Below are positions 16,316 through 24,806 of a stretch of DNA of 55,941 bases, piece after piece. This stretch comes from an uncultured Pseudomonadota bacterium (GTDB lineage: Bacteria > Pseudomonadota > Gammaproteobacteria > Steroidobacterales > Steroidobacteraceae), in the NCBI GenBank assembly GCA_902826225.1, contig CADEED010000011.1, positions 1 through 55,941 on the forward strand. The letters are read 5' to 3'. Under the pieces are notes generated by a model, which saw only the letters and a program-made list of their open reading frames with translations, was not told the DNA's origin and did no database searches. The number at the start of each line of letters is the position of its first letter. The stretch's first letter is position 1. A program made the translations under genes and the position numbers.

Positions 16316-18364
16316 ATGCTCCGTTCACTTGCTCTCGCATCGCTCGTGTTGGCGGGCGCCGCCTTCGCGCAGTCAGCCCCGCCCGCCGATGCCTCCCGGC
16401 TCCTCACCGCCGAGAAGATGTGGGGGCTGAAACGCCTCGGCGACCCGTCGATCACACCGGACGGCGCGCTCGCGGTGCTGCCCGTCACCACGTACGACAT
16501 CAACGAGAACAAAGGCCTCACGGACCTGTGGATCGTGCCGGTCGCGGGCGGCGCGGCGCGCCAGCTCACCAGCGACAAGGCCAGCGACACTCAACCGACG
16601 GTCAGCCCCGACGGCAAGTGGGTGGCATTCGTCTCCAAGCGTGGCGACGACACGGAGAACCAGCTCTACGTCATCGCCATCGACGGCGGTGAGGCGCGCC
16701 GTGTCACGAACATCCCGACCGGTATTTCCGCGCCCAAGTGGTTCGGGGACAGCAAACAACTCGCGTTCGTCACCGAGATCTGGCCGGACCTGGTTCGCTG
16801 GGAAGACCAGGCGGCGCGCAAGAAGCAGCGCGCGGATTCGAAGATGACGGCGCGCGTGTGGTCGAAGGCGCCCATCAGCTATTTCGACCATTTCCTCGAC
16901 GACCGTGAGCCGCACCTCTTCTCGATACCGCTCGAGGGCGGTGAGCCGACGGCCATCACGCGCATGTCGGGTTACTTCCTGTCGAAGCAGGAGTACGACT
17001 CCTCTTCTTATGATCTGTCGCCGGACGGGCTCGAAGTCGCTTTCTCGGCCGAGACCGACAAGAGCGGCATCGACTCCAACTTCGACCTCATCCTGCTGCC
17101 GACGTGCGGCTGCAAGCCCGCGAAGAACCTCACGCCCGGGAACAAGGCGGACGACGGCAGTCCGAAGTACAGCCCCGACGGCCGCCGCCTCGCGTTCGAG
17201 CAGCAGCGCCTGGTCGGGTTCTACGCGGACCGGCAGCGGCTGATGATCCTGGACCGCAATGCCGGCACGATCGTCGGCGCCACGGAGCAGTGGGATCGCT
17301 CGGTCGACGGCCTGGTCTGGGAACGCGACTCGCGCGGCCTGTTGGGCACGATCGACGACGCCGGCACGCGCCGCGTGTATCGCTTCCGTCTCGACGGCAA
17401 CGCCGCGCCGACGGCCATCACGAAGGAGTCGAGCTTCGGCGCGCTGTCGTTGTCGAAGAACGGCAAAGCCATGGTCGCGATCCGGCAGGCGTTCAGTGAG
17501 CCGCCGACCCTGGTGTCGCTGGCCGCGAACGGCAAGGCGACGAAGCTCTCCACGTTCAACGACGCCGCCCTCGCGGCGCTCACGCAGGGCAAGGTCGAGA
17601 GCGTCACGTACAAGGGCGCGCGGAACGACGACATCCAGATGTGGATCGTCTATCCACCCGGCTTCGATCCCGCGAAGAAGTATCCCTACCTCGCGTTGCT
17701 GCATGGCGGCCCGCACAACGGCATCCAGGACGCGGTGCAGTGGCGCTGGAACGCGCAGGTATTCGCGAGCTGGGGCTACGTGGTGACGTGGCACAACTTC
17801 CACGGCTCGAGCGGGTTTGGCAACGACTTCGCGGATTCGATCAATCCGGACTGGGTGACGATGCCGTACGAGGACACGATCAAGGCGGCGGAGTACATGC
17901 TCGCGCAGCCTTACGTGGACCGCGAGCGCACCGTGGCCGCGGGCGCAAGCTACGGCGGCTACCTCGCCACCGTGTTGCTGGGACGGCCGCATCCGTTCAA
18001 CGCGCTCGTGGCGCATGCCGCCGTCTACAACCTGTACACGCAGCAGGGCGCGGATTTCGCCGCGCAGAAGGAACGGTTCTACAACTTCTGGGAGAAGCCC
18101 GAGGAGTTCGCGAAGGTGTCGCCGCACACGCTCGCCGGCAACTTCAAGACGCCGACGCTGATCATCCACAACCAGCAGGATCTGCGCGTGCCCGTGAACC
18201 ACGGCGTCGAGCTGTTCAACACGCTGCAGAAGAAGGGCGTGCCGTCGAAGCTCGTGTATTTCCCGGACGAGAACCACTGGGTGCTAAAGCCGCAGAACTC
18301 ATTGTTCTGGTACCAGACCGTGCGTGACTGGGTCGCGCAGTACGCGCCGCCGGGCGCGAAATAG
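16316..18364 (+). CDS. Exported S9-family serine peptidase (acylaminoacyl peptidase type)
   Basis: The 682-residue protein starts with a cleavable signal peptide (LASLVLAGAAFAQSAP) which fixes ATG 16316. A beta-propeller-like N-terminal domain with repeated SPDG-type blades (VSPDGKWVAF, YSPDGRRLAF) covers residues 40-400. The C-terminal alpha/beta-hydrolase domain has the nucleophile in GASYGGYLA (Ser about 544), the Asp in NQQDLRVP and the His in ENHWVL. It cleaves peptides in the periplasm or beyond, by family knowledge. It is followed after 14 bases by the epimerase-like gene, so both are probably cotranscribed. Confidence 0.94.
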   Translation: MLRSLALASLVLAGAAFAQSAPPADASRLLTAEKMWGLKRLGDPSITPDGALAVLPVTTYDINENKGLTDLWIVPVAGGAARQLTSDKASDTQPTVSPDGKWVAFVSKRGDDTENQLYVIAIDGGEARRVTNIPTGISAPKWFGDSKQLAFVTEIWPDLVRWEDQAARKKQRADSKMTARVWSKAPISYFDHFLDDREPHLFSIPLEGGEPTAITRMSGYFLSKQEYDSSSYDLSPDGLEVAFSAETDKSGIDSNFDLILLPTCGCKPAKNLTPGNKADDGSPKYSPDGRRLAFEQQRLVGFYADRQRLMILDRNAGTIVGATEQWDRSVDGLVWERDSRGLLGTIDDAGTRRVYRFRLDGNAAPTAITKESSFGALSLSKNGKAMVAIRQAFSEPPTLVSLAANGKATKLSTFNDAALAALTQGKVESVTYKGARNDDIQMWIVYPPGFDPAKKYPYLALLHGGPHNGIQDAVQWRWNAQVFASWGYVVTWHNFHGSSGFGNDFADSINPDWVTMPYEDTIKAAEYMLAQPYVDRERTVAAGASYGGYLATVLLGRPHPFNALVAHAAVYNLYTQQGADFAAQKERFYNFWEKPEEFAKVSPHTLAGNFKTPTLIIHNQQDLRVPVNHGVELFNTLQKKGVPSKLVYFPDENHWVLKPQNSLFWYQTVRDWVAQYAPPGAK

Positions 18365-18378
18365 AAAAGGAATCGCAC

Positions 18379-19497
18379 ATGAAACGCCGCACCCTGCTCT
18401 CGCTCGCCGCCGCCGGCGCCGTCTCCGCACTGACGCCCGCCTGGGCTGCGAAGAAAACGAAGAAGGCCGACAAGCCGTTGAAGATCCTCATCCTGGGTGG
18501 CACGCGCTTCATCGGTCTGCACATGACGTCGTACGCGCTCGAGCGCGGCCACACCCTCACGTTCTTCAATCGCGGCAAGACGAAGACGGATCGCTACCCG
18601 GACGTCGAACGCATCCTGGGCGACCGCAATGGACAGATCGACGGCCTCAAGGATCGCAAATGGGACGTCGTGATCGACAACTCAGGCTACGTGCCCCGGC
18701 ACGTGCGCGCGTCGGCGGAGTTGCTGGCGCCCAACGTGAAGCGATATGTCTTCGTGTCCTCGATCTCGGTGTATCCGAACTTCAGCGTGCCGCGCGGCGA
18801 GAAATCCGAAGTAGGCAAACTCGCCGACGAGACCGTCGAGAAGGTGGATGGCGAGACGTATGGACCGCTGAAGGCATTGTGCGAGAAGGCGACGCTCGAC
18901 GTGTACGGCGGGCGTGGCACCGTGATCCGGCCCGGACTCATCGTGGGGCCGGACGACAACACAGACCGCTTCACCTACTGGCCTGCGCGTGCCGCGCGCG
19001 GCGGCGAGTTCATCGCGCCGGGATCGCCGAAGGATGCGTTCCAGGTCATCGACGTGCGCGACCTCGCGGAGTTCACCATCAACGCCGTCGAGAACGGCTA
19101 CGCCGGCACCTACAACCTCGTTTCGAACGTCAACGGCTTCAAGTTCGGCGAGCTCACGGACGCGTGCATCGCGTCGGCGAAGAAGCGCGCGAAGCCGGCG
19201 GCCGAGCCCAAGGCTGTCTATCTACCGACGGACTTCCTCGAGGAGCAGAAGGTGGAGCCGTGGAGCGAGATGCCCGTGTGGCTGCCCGCGAAGGGCGACG
19301 AGGCCGCGTTCGCGAGCACGAGCAATGCCGCCGCGCTGGCCAAGGGCCTGAAGATCACGCCGATCGCGAAGACCGTGGACGACACGCTGGAATGGCACCT
19401 GACACGGCCGAAGGACGAGCAGGAGAAGCTCAAGTCGGGCATCGCGGCGGACAAGGAAGCGACGGTGCTCGCCGCGTGGAAGGCGAAGAAGAGTTAG
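18379..19497 (+). CDS. Exported NAD-dependent epimerase/dehydratase-like protein
   Basis: The 372-residue product has a Rossmann NAD motif GGTRFIG (residues 40-46) after an N-terminal signal (MKRRTLLSLAAAGAVSALTPAWA) whose twin arginines fit the Tat pathway. An extended SDR core follows with VFVSSISVYPN and a YGPLK stretch that fits the catalytic YxxxK. Family knowledge: such proteins alter nucleotide sugars or similar, but a periplasmic one would need its cofactor folded in before export, as Tat allows. Substrate unknown. Spacing after the peptidase is 14 bases with an AAAGGAAT ribosome site, implying an operon. Confidence 0.88.
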   Translation: MKRRTLLSLAAAGAVSALTPAWAAKKTKKADKPLKILILGGTRFIGLHMTSYALERGHTLTFFNRGKTKTDRYPDVERILGDRNGQIDGLKDRKWDVVIDNSGYVPRHVRASAELLAPNVKRYVFVSSISVYPNFSVPRGEKSEVGKLADETVEKVDGETYGPLKALCEKATLDVYGGRGTVIRPGLIVGPDDNTDRFTYWPARAARGGEFIAPGSPKDAFQVIDVRDLAEFTINAVENGYAGTYNLVSNVNGFKFGELTDACIASAKKRAKPAAEPKAVYLPTDFLEEQKVEPWSEMPVWLPAKGDEAAFASTSNAAALAKGLKITPIAKTVDDTLEWHLTRPKDEQEKLKSGIAADKEATVLAAWKAKKS

Positions 19498-19525
19498 ACA
19501 CCGCTTTCGGATAGTCTTGGCGTCG

Positions 19526-20299
19526 ATGACGGCGCTGCGCCTCGAGAGACTCTTTCTGCGCGCCGCGGGCCTGCTGGGACTCGCGGCATTCGCATTCTTC
19601 TTCGCGATCACCTGGTCCACACCGCTCTGGGTGGAAGAGTTCGCTTCCGGCTACCTCAAGGGGCGCGTCGCGGAGCGTGTCGAGCAATCCCTCGACGTTG
19701 TGCCCGAGACCGCGCAGGGCGTCTTGTCGAGGGTCGCCGCGGAACTTCGCGCCCGCAACGAAGAGCGAGTTGCCGCGCTTCGCGCACGCGCCCAGCAATT
19801 GCTCGATCAAGCGATCGCGCAGGTGCGAAATCCCGAGTGCGCGTGCCGCCTGCGGATGGCGGCAGAGTCAACCTGGATAGAGGCGGCCCTGCTGAGCGCC
19901 AGCACCGAGCGGCTTACCCGCTTCATCCAGGGCACGTACATGAACGTCGTTGCGGATCTCAAGCACGAGATCCGCATCTTCACGGGTGTCAACGCGGCAT
20001 GTTTCCTGCTCCTGTTGGTCGTGTCGTTCGCGAAGCCCGGCGCCGCGCGCCACCTGTTCTTTCCGGGCGTGCTGCTGTTGTGTTCGACATTGTTCTGCGC
20101 GTGGTTGTACGTGTTCTCGCAGAACTGGCTGCTCACGATCGTCGAAGGCAGCTACGTCGGCTTTGCGTACGCCGCGTACCTCGGCATCGCGTTCCTGTTC
20201 GTGTGCGACATCGCGTTCAATCGCGGCCGCGCGACCACGCGCATCGTGAATGCCGGCCTGGAATCGATCGGGTCGGTCGCAAGCCTGGTTCCCTGTTAG
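19526..20299 (+). CDS. Membrane protein of unknown function
   Basis: The 257-residue product has one hydrophobic helix at the start (LLGLAAFAFFFAITW), a roughly 100-residue mostly helical soluble segment with a Cys pair (PECACRLRM), and three helices near the end (ACFLLLLVVSF, GVLLLCSTLFCAWLYVFS, AAYLGIAFLFVCDIAF). The ATG at 19526 was chosen over a TTG nine bases upstream. I do not recognise the family. It follows the epimerase-like gene by 28 bases on the same strand and overlaps the convergent cupin gene by four bases. Confidence 0.8.
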   Translation: MTALRLERLFLRAAGLLGLAAFAFFFAITWSTPLWVEEFASGYLKGRVAERVEQSLDVVPETAQGVLSRVAAELRARNEERVAALRARAQQLLDQAIAQVRNPECACRLRMAAESTWIEAALLSASTERLTRFIQGTYMNVVADLKHEIRIFTGVNAACFLLLLVVSFAKPGAARHLFFPGVLLLCSTLFCAWLYVFSQNWLLTIVEGSYVGFAYAAYLGIAFLFVCDIAFNRGRATTRIVNAGLESIGSVASLVPC

Positions 20300-20757
20300 G
20301 CATTGTCACCCGTCTCCACGACCTCGACGTCCTTGCCCGTGCGGATCATCCGCTTCCCGAGCTTCGGAAAATCCGCGACGTCGTAGGGAAGATTCTCCCC
20401 CCCGATCAGATAGACCAGCTCGTCCGGCCCCGGATTCCGCAGCAGGTGCGCGACGGACGGCGTCGGGAATCCGATGAAGTCCCCCGGGCCCACCTCGTAT
20501 TCCTCGTCGTCGATCAACGCGACGGCGCGCCCCGACAGCACGTAGATCCACTCTTCCTCATGCTGGTGCGAGTGATAGACGTATGACTCGCGGCCGGCCG
20601 GCACGCGGATGAAGTTCACCGCGGCGCGCTTGAGCCCGACGCTGCGCGAGACCTGCATGCCGATCATCTGCGAGGCCGGATTCCACGGATGCGCGAACTC
20701 CTGCGAGTGCGCGGCGATATCCGCGGCGCGCACGATATTGAGGCTGGGTTTGTCCAT
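20296..20757 (-). CDS. Cupin domain protein
   Basis: The 153-residue product is a single cupin barrel. Motif 1 is HSHQHEEEWIYVLSG, carrying the metal-binding His/His/Glu set, and the motif 2 region is PGDFIGFPTPSVAHLLRN with a His. This places it in the group of small metal-binding cupins, of which several are isomerases, dioxygenases or sensors; no specific role can be read. It starts nine bases after azlD ends, so it is the last gene of the gloA-azlC-azlD run. Confidence 0.85.
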   Translation of the reverse strand: MDKPSLNIVRAADIAAHSQEFAHPWNPASQMIGMQVSRSVGLKRAAVNFIRVPAGRESYVYHSHQHEEEWIYVLSGRAVALIDDEEYEVGPGDFIGFPTPSVAHLLRNPGPDELVYLIGGENLPYDVADFPKLGKRMIRTGKDVEVVETGDNA

Positions 20758-20766
20758 GGGCGCACT

Positions 20767-21108
20767 CTACAGATACAGGCGCGCCACCGAGTAGGCAACC
20801 ATGCCGACCAGCATGCATCCCACGATGTGCCGCGAGAAGCACAGGAACACCGCCGCCGCCGCGGCGCCGACGAGCCGCGGGTTGAGCGATGACAGGTCGA
20901 GCGAACCGCCGGGGCCCTGCAGCAACACGTCCGGCGCAATGATGGCGGCGAGCGTGCACACGGGCGCGTAGCGCAGCGCCACTTCCGCGGTGTGCGAAAG
21001 ACGGATGCGATTGCCGGCCACGAGGAAACAGGTGCGCGTGAAGATCGTCGATGCCGACAATCCGATCGTGACGAGCAGCAGCGTGATGAACGGAACCGTC
21101 TCGCTCAC
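20767..21108 (-). CDS. azlD: AzlD-type branched-chain amino acid transport subunit
   Basis: The 113-residue hydrophobic protein has three to four helices with the AzlD features TRTCFLVAGN and LRYAPVCTLAAIIAPDVLL. With AzlC it forms a small exporter of branched-chain amino acids (BrnFE type) in the inner membrane. The start is GTG at 21108, overlapping the azlC stop (GTGA), which implies translational coupling. Confidence 0.88.
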   Translation of the reverse strand: MSETVPFITLLLVTIGLSASTIFTRTCFLVAGNRIRLSHTAEVALRYAPVCTLAAIIAPDVLLQGPGGSLDLSSLNPRLVGAAAAAVFLCFSRHIVGCMLVGMVAYSVARLYL

Positions 21109-21830
21109 GACATGCCCTCCTGCGCCGGCGGCAGGCGCCAGCGATCCGCCAGCGTCGCCGCAACGATGCCCGCCATGGCGCCACAGAAGATGCCGAGCTT
21201 GAACGGCAGCGCGTGGGTGATCAGCGCGACCAGCGAAGCGACGATGAACCCGACGACGGCCGGCCGCGCGTTGAGCGCCGGGCCCACGAGCGCGATCAAC
21301 GCGAGCGTCCCCGTGAACTCCATGCCCCACTCCGTCGGCACGTAGCTGCCCGCGACGACGCCGACGATGAAGAACACCTGCCAGGTGATGTAGTTCACGG
21401 CGCACATGCCCGCGAAGTACGAGTCGACGTGCTTTTCCGGAAGTAGTTTGTCCTGCGAGTTCCGCATGAACATGAGGAACGTGAAATCGGTCATGAAGAA
21501 GCCGAGCGCGAGCCGCCGGCGCAGCGGCAGGTGCGCGAAATACGGGCGCAGCGCGGCGCTGTAGATGACGAAACGCAGATTGGTGATGAAGCCGGTGGCC
21601 ACCAGGACCCAGAGCGGTGCGCCCGCGATCATCAGCGGCAGGACGGCTAGTTGCGCCGACGCCGCGTACACGCTGAACGCCCAGGCGATGGCCCAACCCG
21701 CGGGTAAGCCGCCTTTCAGCATCGCGACACCCGCGATGACCGACCATGCGGCCGATCCCGGGATCGACGGCATGATCGCGCGCGTGCCGGCGCGGAACGC
21801 GGCGCGACGCTCGCGCGCGAGGCCGCTCAC
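21105..21830 (-). CDS. azlC: AzlC-type branched-chain amino acid transport subunit
   Basis: The 241-residue membrane protein has AzlC hallmarks: GSAAWSVIAGVAMLKGGL, YAASAQLAVLPLM, TNLRFVIYSAAL and FFMTDFTFLMFM. With AzlD it exports valine, leucine, isoleucine and perhaps methionine by family knowledge. The GTG at 21830 overlaps the stop of gloA by four bases (GTGA), so it is translationally coupled to both neighbours. The ilvB gene directly upstream of gloA on the same strand supports a link with branched-chain amino acid balance. Confidence 0.9.
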   Translation of the reverse strand: MSGLARERRAAFRAGTRAIMPSIPGSAAWSVIAGVAMLKGGLPAGWAIAWAFSVYAASAQLAVLPLMIAGAPLWVLVATGFITNLRFVIYSAALRPYFAHLPLRRRLALGFFMTDFTFLMFMRNSQDKLLPEKHVDSYFAGMCAVNYITWQVFFIVGVVAGSYVPTEWGMEFTGTLALIALVGPALNARPAVVGFIVASLVALITHALPFKLGIFCGAMAGIVAATLADRWRLPPAQEGMS

Positions 21831-22246
21831 CAGCTGCCGGTGTTGGGCATCGACGCCCACGGTTCGCGTGGCGGAAGCGAGCCGTCCTTCTGCAGCAGTT
21901 CGATCGAGATGCCATCGGGAGAACGCACGAACGCCATGCGCCCGTCGCGCGGCGGCCGAAGAATCGTCACGCCGTGTTTCTGCAGCCGTTCGCAGGCCGC
22001 GTAGATGTCGTCGACGGCGTACGCGAGGTGGCCGAAGTTCCGCCCTCCGCCGTACGGCTCGGGTTCCCAGTTGTGCGTCAGCTCCACCTGCGCCGAGCTG
22101 TCGCCGGGCGCGGCGAGGAAGATGAGCGAAAACTTTCCCTTCGGGTAATCGTTGCGCTTGATGACTTCGAGGCCGAGCGCGTCGCAATAGAACTTGAGCG
22201 ATGCGTCGACGTCGGTGATGCGCACCATGGTGTGCAGGTATTTCAT
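21827..22246 (-). CDS. gloA: Lactoylglutathione lyase (glyoxalase I)
   Basis: The 139-residue VOC protein begins MKYLHTMVRITDVDASLKFY, with the first metal His at 5, then QVELTHNW (Glu), NFGHLAYAVDDI (His) and GISIELLQK (Glu). This is the glyoxalase I layout, converting the methylglyoxal-glutathione adduct to S-lactoylglutathione in the cytosol. It opens the gloA-azlC-azlD-cupin run, 79 bases after ilvB. Coupling a detoxification enzyme to an AzlCD exporter is unusual. Confidence 0.92.
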   Translation of the reverse strand: MKYLHTMVRITDVDASLKFYCDALGLEVIKRNDYPKGKFSLIFLAAPGDSSAQVELTHNWEPEPYGGGRNFGHLAYAVDDIYAACERLQKHGVTILRPPRDGRMAFVRSPDGISIELLQKDGSLPPREPWASMPNTGSW

Positions 22247-22325
22247 TTCAGGCGCTCACGCGCCACTCATCACGGCGCCGAAGCGACGCCATCCGTGAGG
22301 CTTCGCGGTGGGTCTTCATGAAGGT

Positions 22326-24203
22326 TCAGAACATCTCGGAAGCGCCCGGGGGCTTCACGTCCACCTTCTTGCGCGACGGGATCCAGTCGCCCGTGATCAT
22401 CGCCTCGTACGGCTGACCCGGGCCGACCATCGGATACACGCCGGCATCCGGATCGATGATCACCTCGAGGAACGCGGCGCCTTCGAACGCGAGGAACTCG
22501 GCGATCACCTGCGGAACGTCCGCCTTCCTGTCGAGGCGCACGGCGTACTTGTACCCGTCCGCCTGCGCGGCCTTGATGAAATCCTTGGTGTGCAGCGACT
22601 TCTCGGACGCGGAGAGTCGGCCCTTGTGGAACAGCTTCTGCCACTGCTTCACCATGCCGTCGCCGTTGTTGTTCAGCACGACGATCTTCACGGGCAGACC
22701 GTACGTGGTGACAGTCTCCATCTCGCCGATGTTCATGCGCACCGAGGCGTCGCCGTCGATGTCGATGACCAGCTTGCCCGGGTTCGCGAACTGCGCGCCG
22801 ATCGCCGCCGGCAAACCAAAACCCATCGTGCCCATCGACCCCGACGTGAGCCACTGGCGCGGCCGCTTGAAATCGAAGTACTGCGCCGACCACATCTGGT
22901 GCTGTCCGACGCCGGTGGTGATGATCGCCTCGCCGCGCGTGATGCGATTGATCTCTTCGAGCACGTAGTAAGGCTGGATCTTCTCGCTGGCCCGGTCGTA
23001 GTTGAACGCGTAGGTCTTGCGCATGTCGTCGAGATACGCCAGCCACTTCGAGCGGTCGCGCTTGAAGCCCGCGCGGACGCCATGCGAGGTGAGCATCGAC
23101 AGCGCCTCGGGCAGCATGCCGACGTGGCTCCACTGCACGCGCTTCACCTTGGTGATCTCGGCACGGTCGATGTCGAAGTGCGCGATGGCCTTGGCGCCGG
23201 GCGCGAACTTCGCGGGCGTGCCAGCGACGCGGTCGTCGAAGCGCGCACCGATGGCGATGAGGAAGTCGCAGTCGTCGACGGCGTAGTTCGCGAAGGCCGC
23301 GCCGTGCATGCCGAGCATGCGCATGGCAAGCCTGTTCGTGGTGTCGACGGCGCCGATGCCCATGAGCGTGGTGACCACGGGGATGTCGAAGGTCTCGGCG
23401 AACGCGCGCAGCTCGTCCGCCGCCCCGCCATTGATGACGCCGCCGCCCGCGTAGATGAGCGGACGCTGCGACTCGCCGAGCATCTCGAAGAAATGGTTCG
23501 CCTCGGTCGCGTCGATGATGTCGGTGCTCAGGGTCTCGAGGCGCTTGCGATAGCCCGGCATGGGCAAACTACCCGCGCCCTTGAATTCGCCCGTCCAGTT
23601 CTGCACGTCCTTCGGAATGTCGATGACCACCGGTCCCGGACGTCCCGTGCGCGCGATTTCGAACGCCGTGCGCACCGTGGCCTCCAGCTTCTCGCAGTCC
23701 GTGACGAGGAAGATGTGCTTCGCGACCGAACCCATGATTGACGGCACCGGCGCTTCCTGGAACGCGTCCGTGCCGATGGCGCTGCGCGGCACCTGGCCGC
23801 AGATGACGACCATCGGGATCGAGTCGGCCAGCGAATCGCGGATCGGAGTGACGGTGTTCGTGGCGCCCGGGCCCGAGGTGACGATGGCCACGCCGACCCG
23901 TCCGCTCGCACGCGCATAGCCCGCCGCCATGAAGCCCGCGCCCTGTTCGTTCGCCGGCACGATGAGCGGCATCTGCGATTCGCCCTTCTCCTTGCGCGCC
24001 TCGTTGAAGCAGAACACCGCGTCGTAGGTGGGCAGAATGGCGCCGCCCGAGTACCCGAAAATCGTGGTGACGCCTTCGTCCGCGAGAACCTGCACGATCA
24101 TCTCCGCGCCGGTCATTTTCTGGCCCGCGAGCGGATGACGGATGGAGGGGCTCGCCGCCTTCGCAGGCGACGCCAAGTCACGGATTCTGGGGGGATTAGC
24201 CAT
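22326..24203 (-). CDS. ilvB: Acetolactate synthase large subunit
   Basis: The 625-residue ThDP enzyme makes acetolactate and acetohydroxybutanoate, the first shared step of valine, leucine and isoleucine synthesis. Seen: FGYSGGAILPTYDAV, SGPGATNTVTPI, and the ThDP motif GDASVRMNIGEMETV with NNNGDGMVKQWQ. The ThDP-activating Glu motif reads ANEQGAGFMAAGYARASG; most homologues have His where this has the Asn. The start MANPPRIRDL at 24203 follows a long open but non-coding extension. The small subunit gene lies on the other strand, 102 bases away, so the two subunits are not in the usual single operon. Confidence 0.95.
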   Translation of the reverse strand: MANPPRIRDLASPAKAASPSIRHPLAGQKMTGAEMIVQVLADEGVTTIFGYSGGAILPTYDAVFCFNEARKEKGESQMPLIVPANEQGAGFMAAGYARASGRVGVAIVTSGPGATNTVTPIRDSLADSIPMVVICGQVPRSAIGTDAFQEAPVPSIMGSVAKHIFLVTDCEKLEATVRTAFEIARTGRPGPVVIDIPKDVQNWTGEFKGAGSLPMPGYRKRLETLSTDIIDATEANHFFEMLGESQRPLIYAGGGVINGGAADELRAFAETFDIPVVTTLMGIGAVDTTNRLAMRMLGMHGAAFANYAVDDCDFLIAIGARFDDRVAGTPAKFAPGAKAIAHFDIDRAEITKVKRVQWSHVGMLPEALSMLTSHGVRAGFKRDRSKWLAYLDDMRKTYAFNYDRASEKIQPYYVLEEINRITRGEAIITTGVGQHQMWSAQYFDFKRPRQWLTSGSMGTMGFGLPAAIGAQFANPGKLVIDIDGDASVRMNIGEMETVTTYGLPVKIVVLNNNGDGMVKQWQKLFHKGRLSASEKSLHTKDFIKAAQADGYKYAVRLDRKADVPQVIAEFLAFEGAAFLEVIIDPDAGVYPMVGPGQPYEAMITGDWIPSRKKVDVKPPGASEMF

Positions 24204-24238
24204 GGGTGCGGCCGAGACTAGCAAATTGCGCCCGTGCA

Positions 24239-24268
24239 TTGAACGGGTTCGCCGCAAACCGCTATTCT
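24239..24268 (+). promoter_or_regulatory. Predicted sigma-70 type promoter for ilvH
   Basis: TTGAAC (24239-24244) and TATTCT (24263-24268) are 18 bases apart. A start near 24275 gives about 30 leader bases before the ATG at 24306. A weaker minus-strand box (TAGTCT) just upstream of ilvB would make face-to-face promoters in the 102-base space. Confidence 0.45.
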
Positions 24269-24305
24269 GGCTGCCGTGTCAGCCCGGCTTCAGCCAGCCC
24301 CGAAC

Positions 24306-24806
24306 ATGCGCCACATCATCGCCATTCACCTGCAGAACGAGGCCGGCGCACTCACGCGCGTCACCGGCCTCTTCTCGACCCGCGGCTACAACATCGAGTC
24401 GCTGTCGGTCGCCGCCACGGACGATCCGTCCGTCTCCCGTGTCACGCTGGTCACGAAGGGCGCGGATGGCGTGATCCTGCAGATCGTCAACCAGCTCAAC
24501 AAGTTGATAGACGTGGTGGCGGTCGAGGACCTCACGCGCGGCGAGCACATCGAGCGCGAGCTCGTGGTGCTCAAGCTGCGCGTCGAGCCGCAGCTCATCG
24601 ACTCCGTCCGCGGCTACGTCGTGCGCGCGGGTGGGCGGGTGCTCGAACCTTCGCCCGAGGGATTCGTCGTCGAGCTCACCGCGTCGGAGGCCGAGGTCAA
24701 TCAGTTCGTGAGCGACCTCGGCGATCGCACCGACATCGTCGAAGTGGTTCGTTCGGGCGCGCTCGCCGTCGGGCGCAACGCGCGCGCGCTGCACGTCGTC
24801 CGGTGA
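24306..24806 (+). CDS. ilvH: Acetolactate synthase small (regulatory) subunit
   Basis: The 166-residue protein has an N-terminal ACT domain (HIIAIHLQNEAGALTRVTGLF, key part EAGALTRV, then RGYNIESLSV) and a C-terminal domain ending VEVVRSGALAVGRN. It activates the large subunit and gives valine feedback inhibition. The ATG at 24306 matches the usual N-terminus; a GTG at 24276 is the alternative. It is divergent from ilvB and overlaps the serine hydrolase start by four bases (GTGA), so those two are probably cotranslated. Confidence 0.94.
   Translation: MRHIIAIHLQNEAGALTRVTGLFSTRGYNIESLSVAATDDPSVSRVTLVTKGADGVILQIVNQLNKLIDVVAVEDLTRGEHIERELVVLKLRVEPQLIDSVRGYVVRAGGRVLEPSPEGFVVELTASEAEVNQFVSDLGDRTDIVEVVRSGALAVGRNARALHVVR

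Noticed and set aside
16373..18277. Minus-strand open frame of 634 codons over the S9 peptidase
   Set aside because: Shadow of a gene with a full catalytic triad on the other strand.
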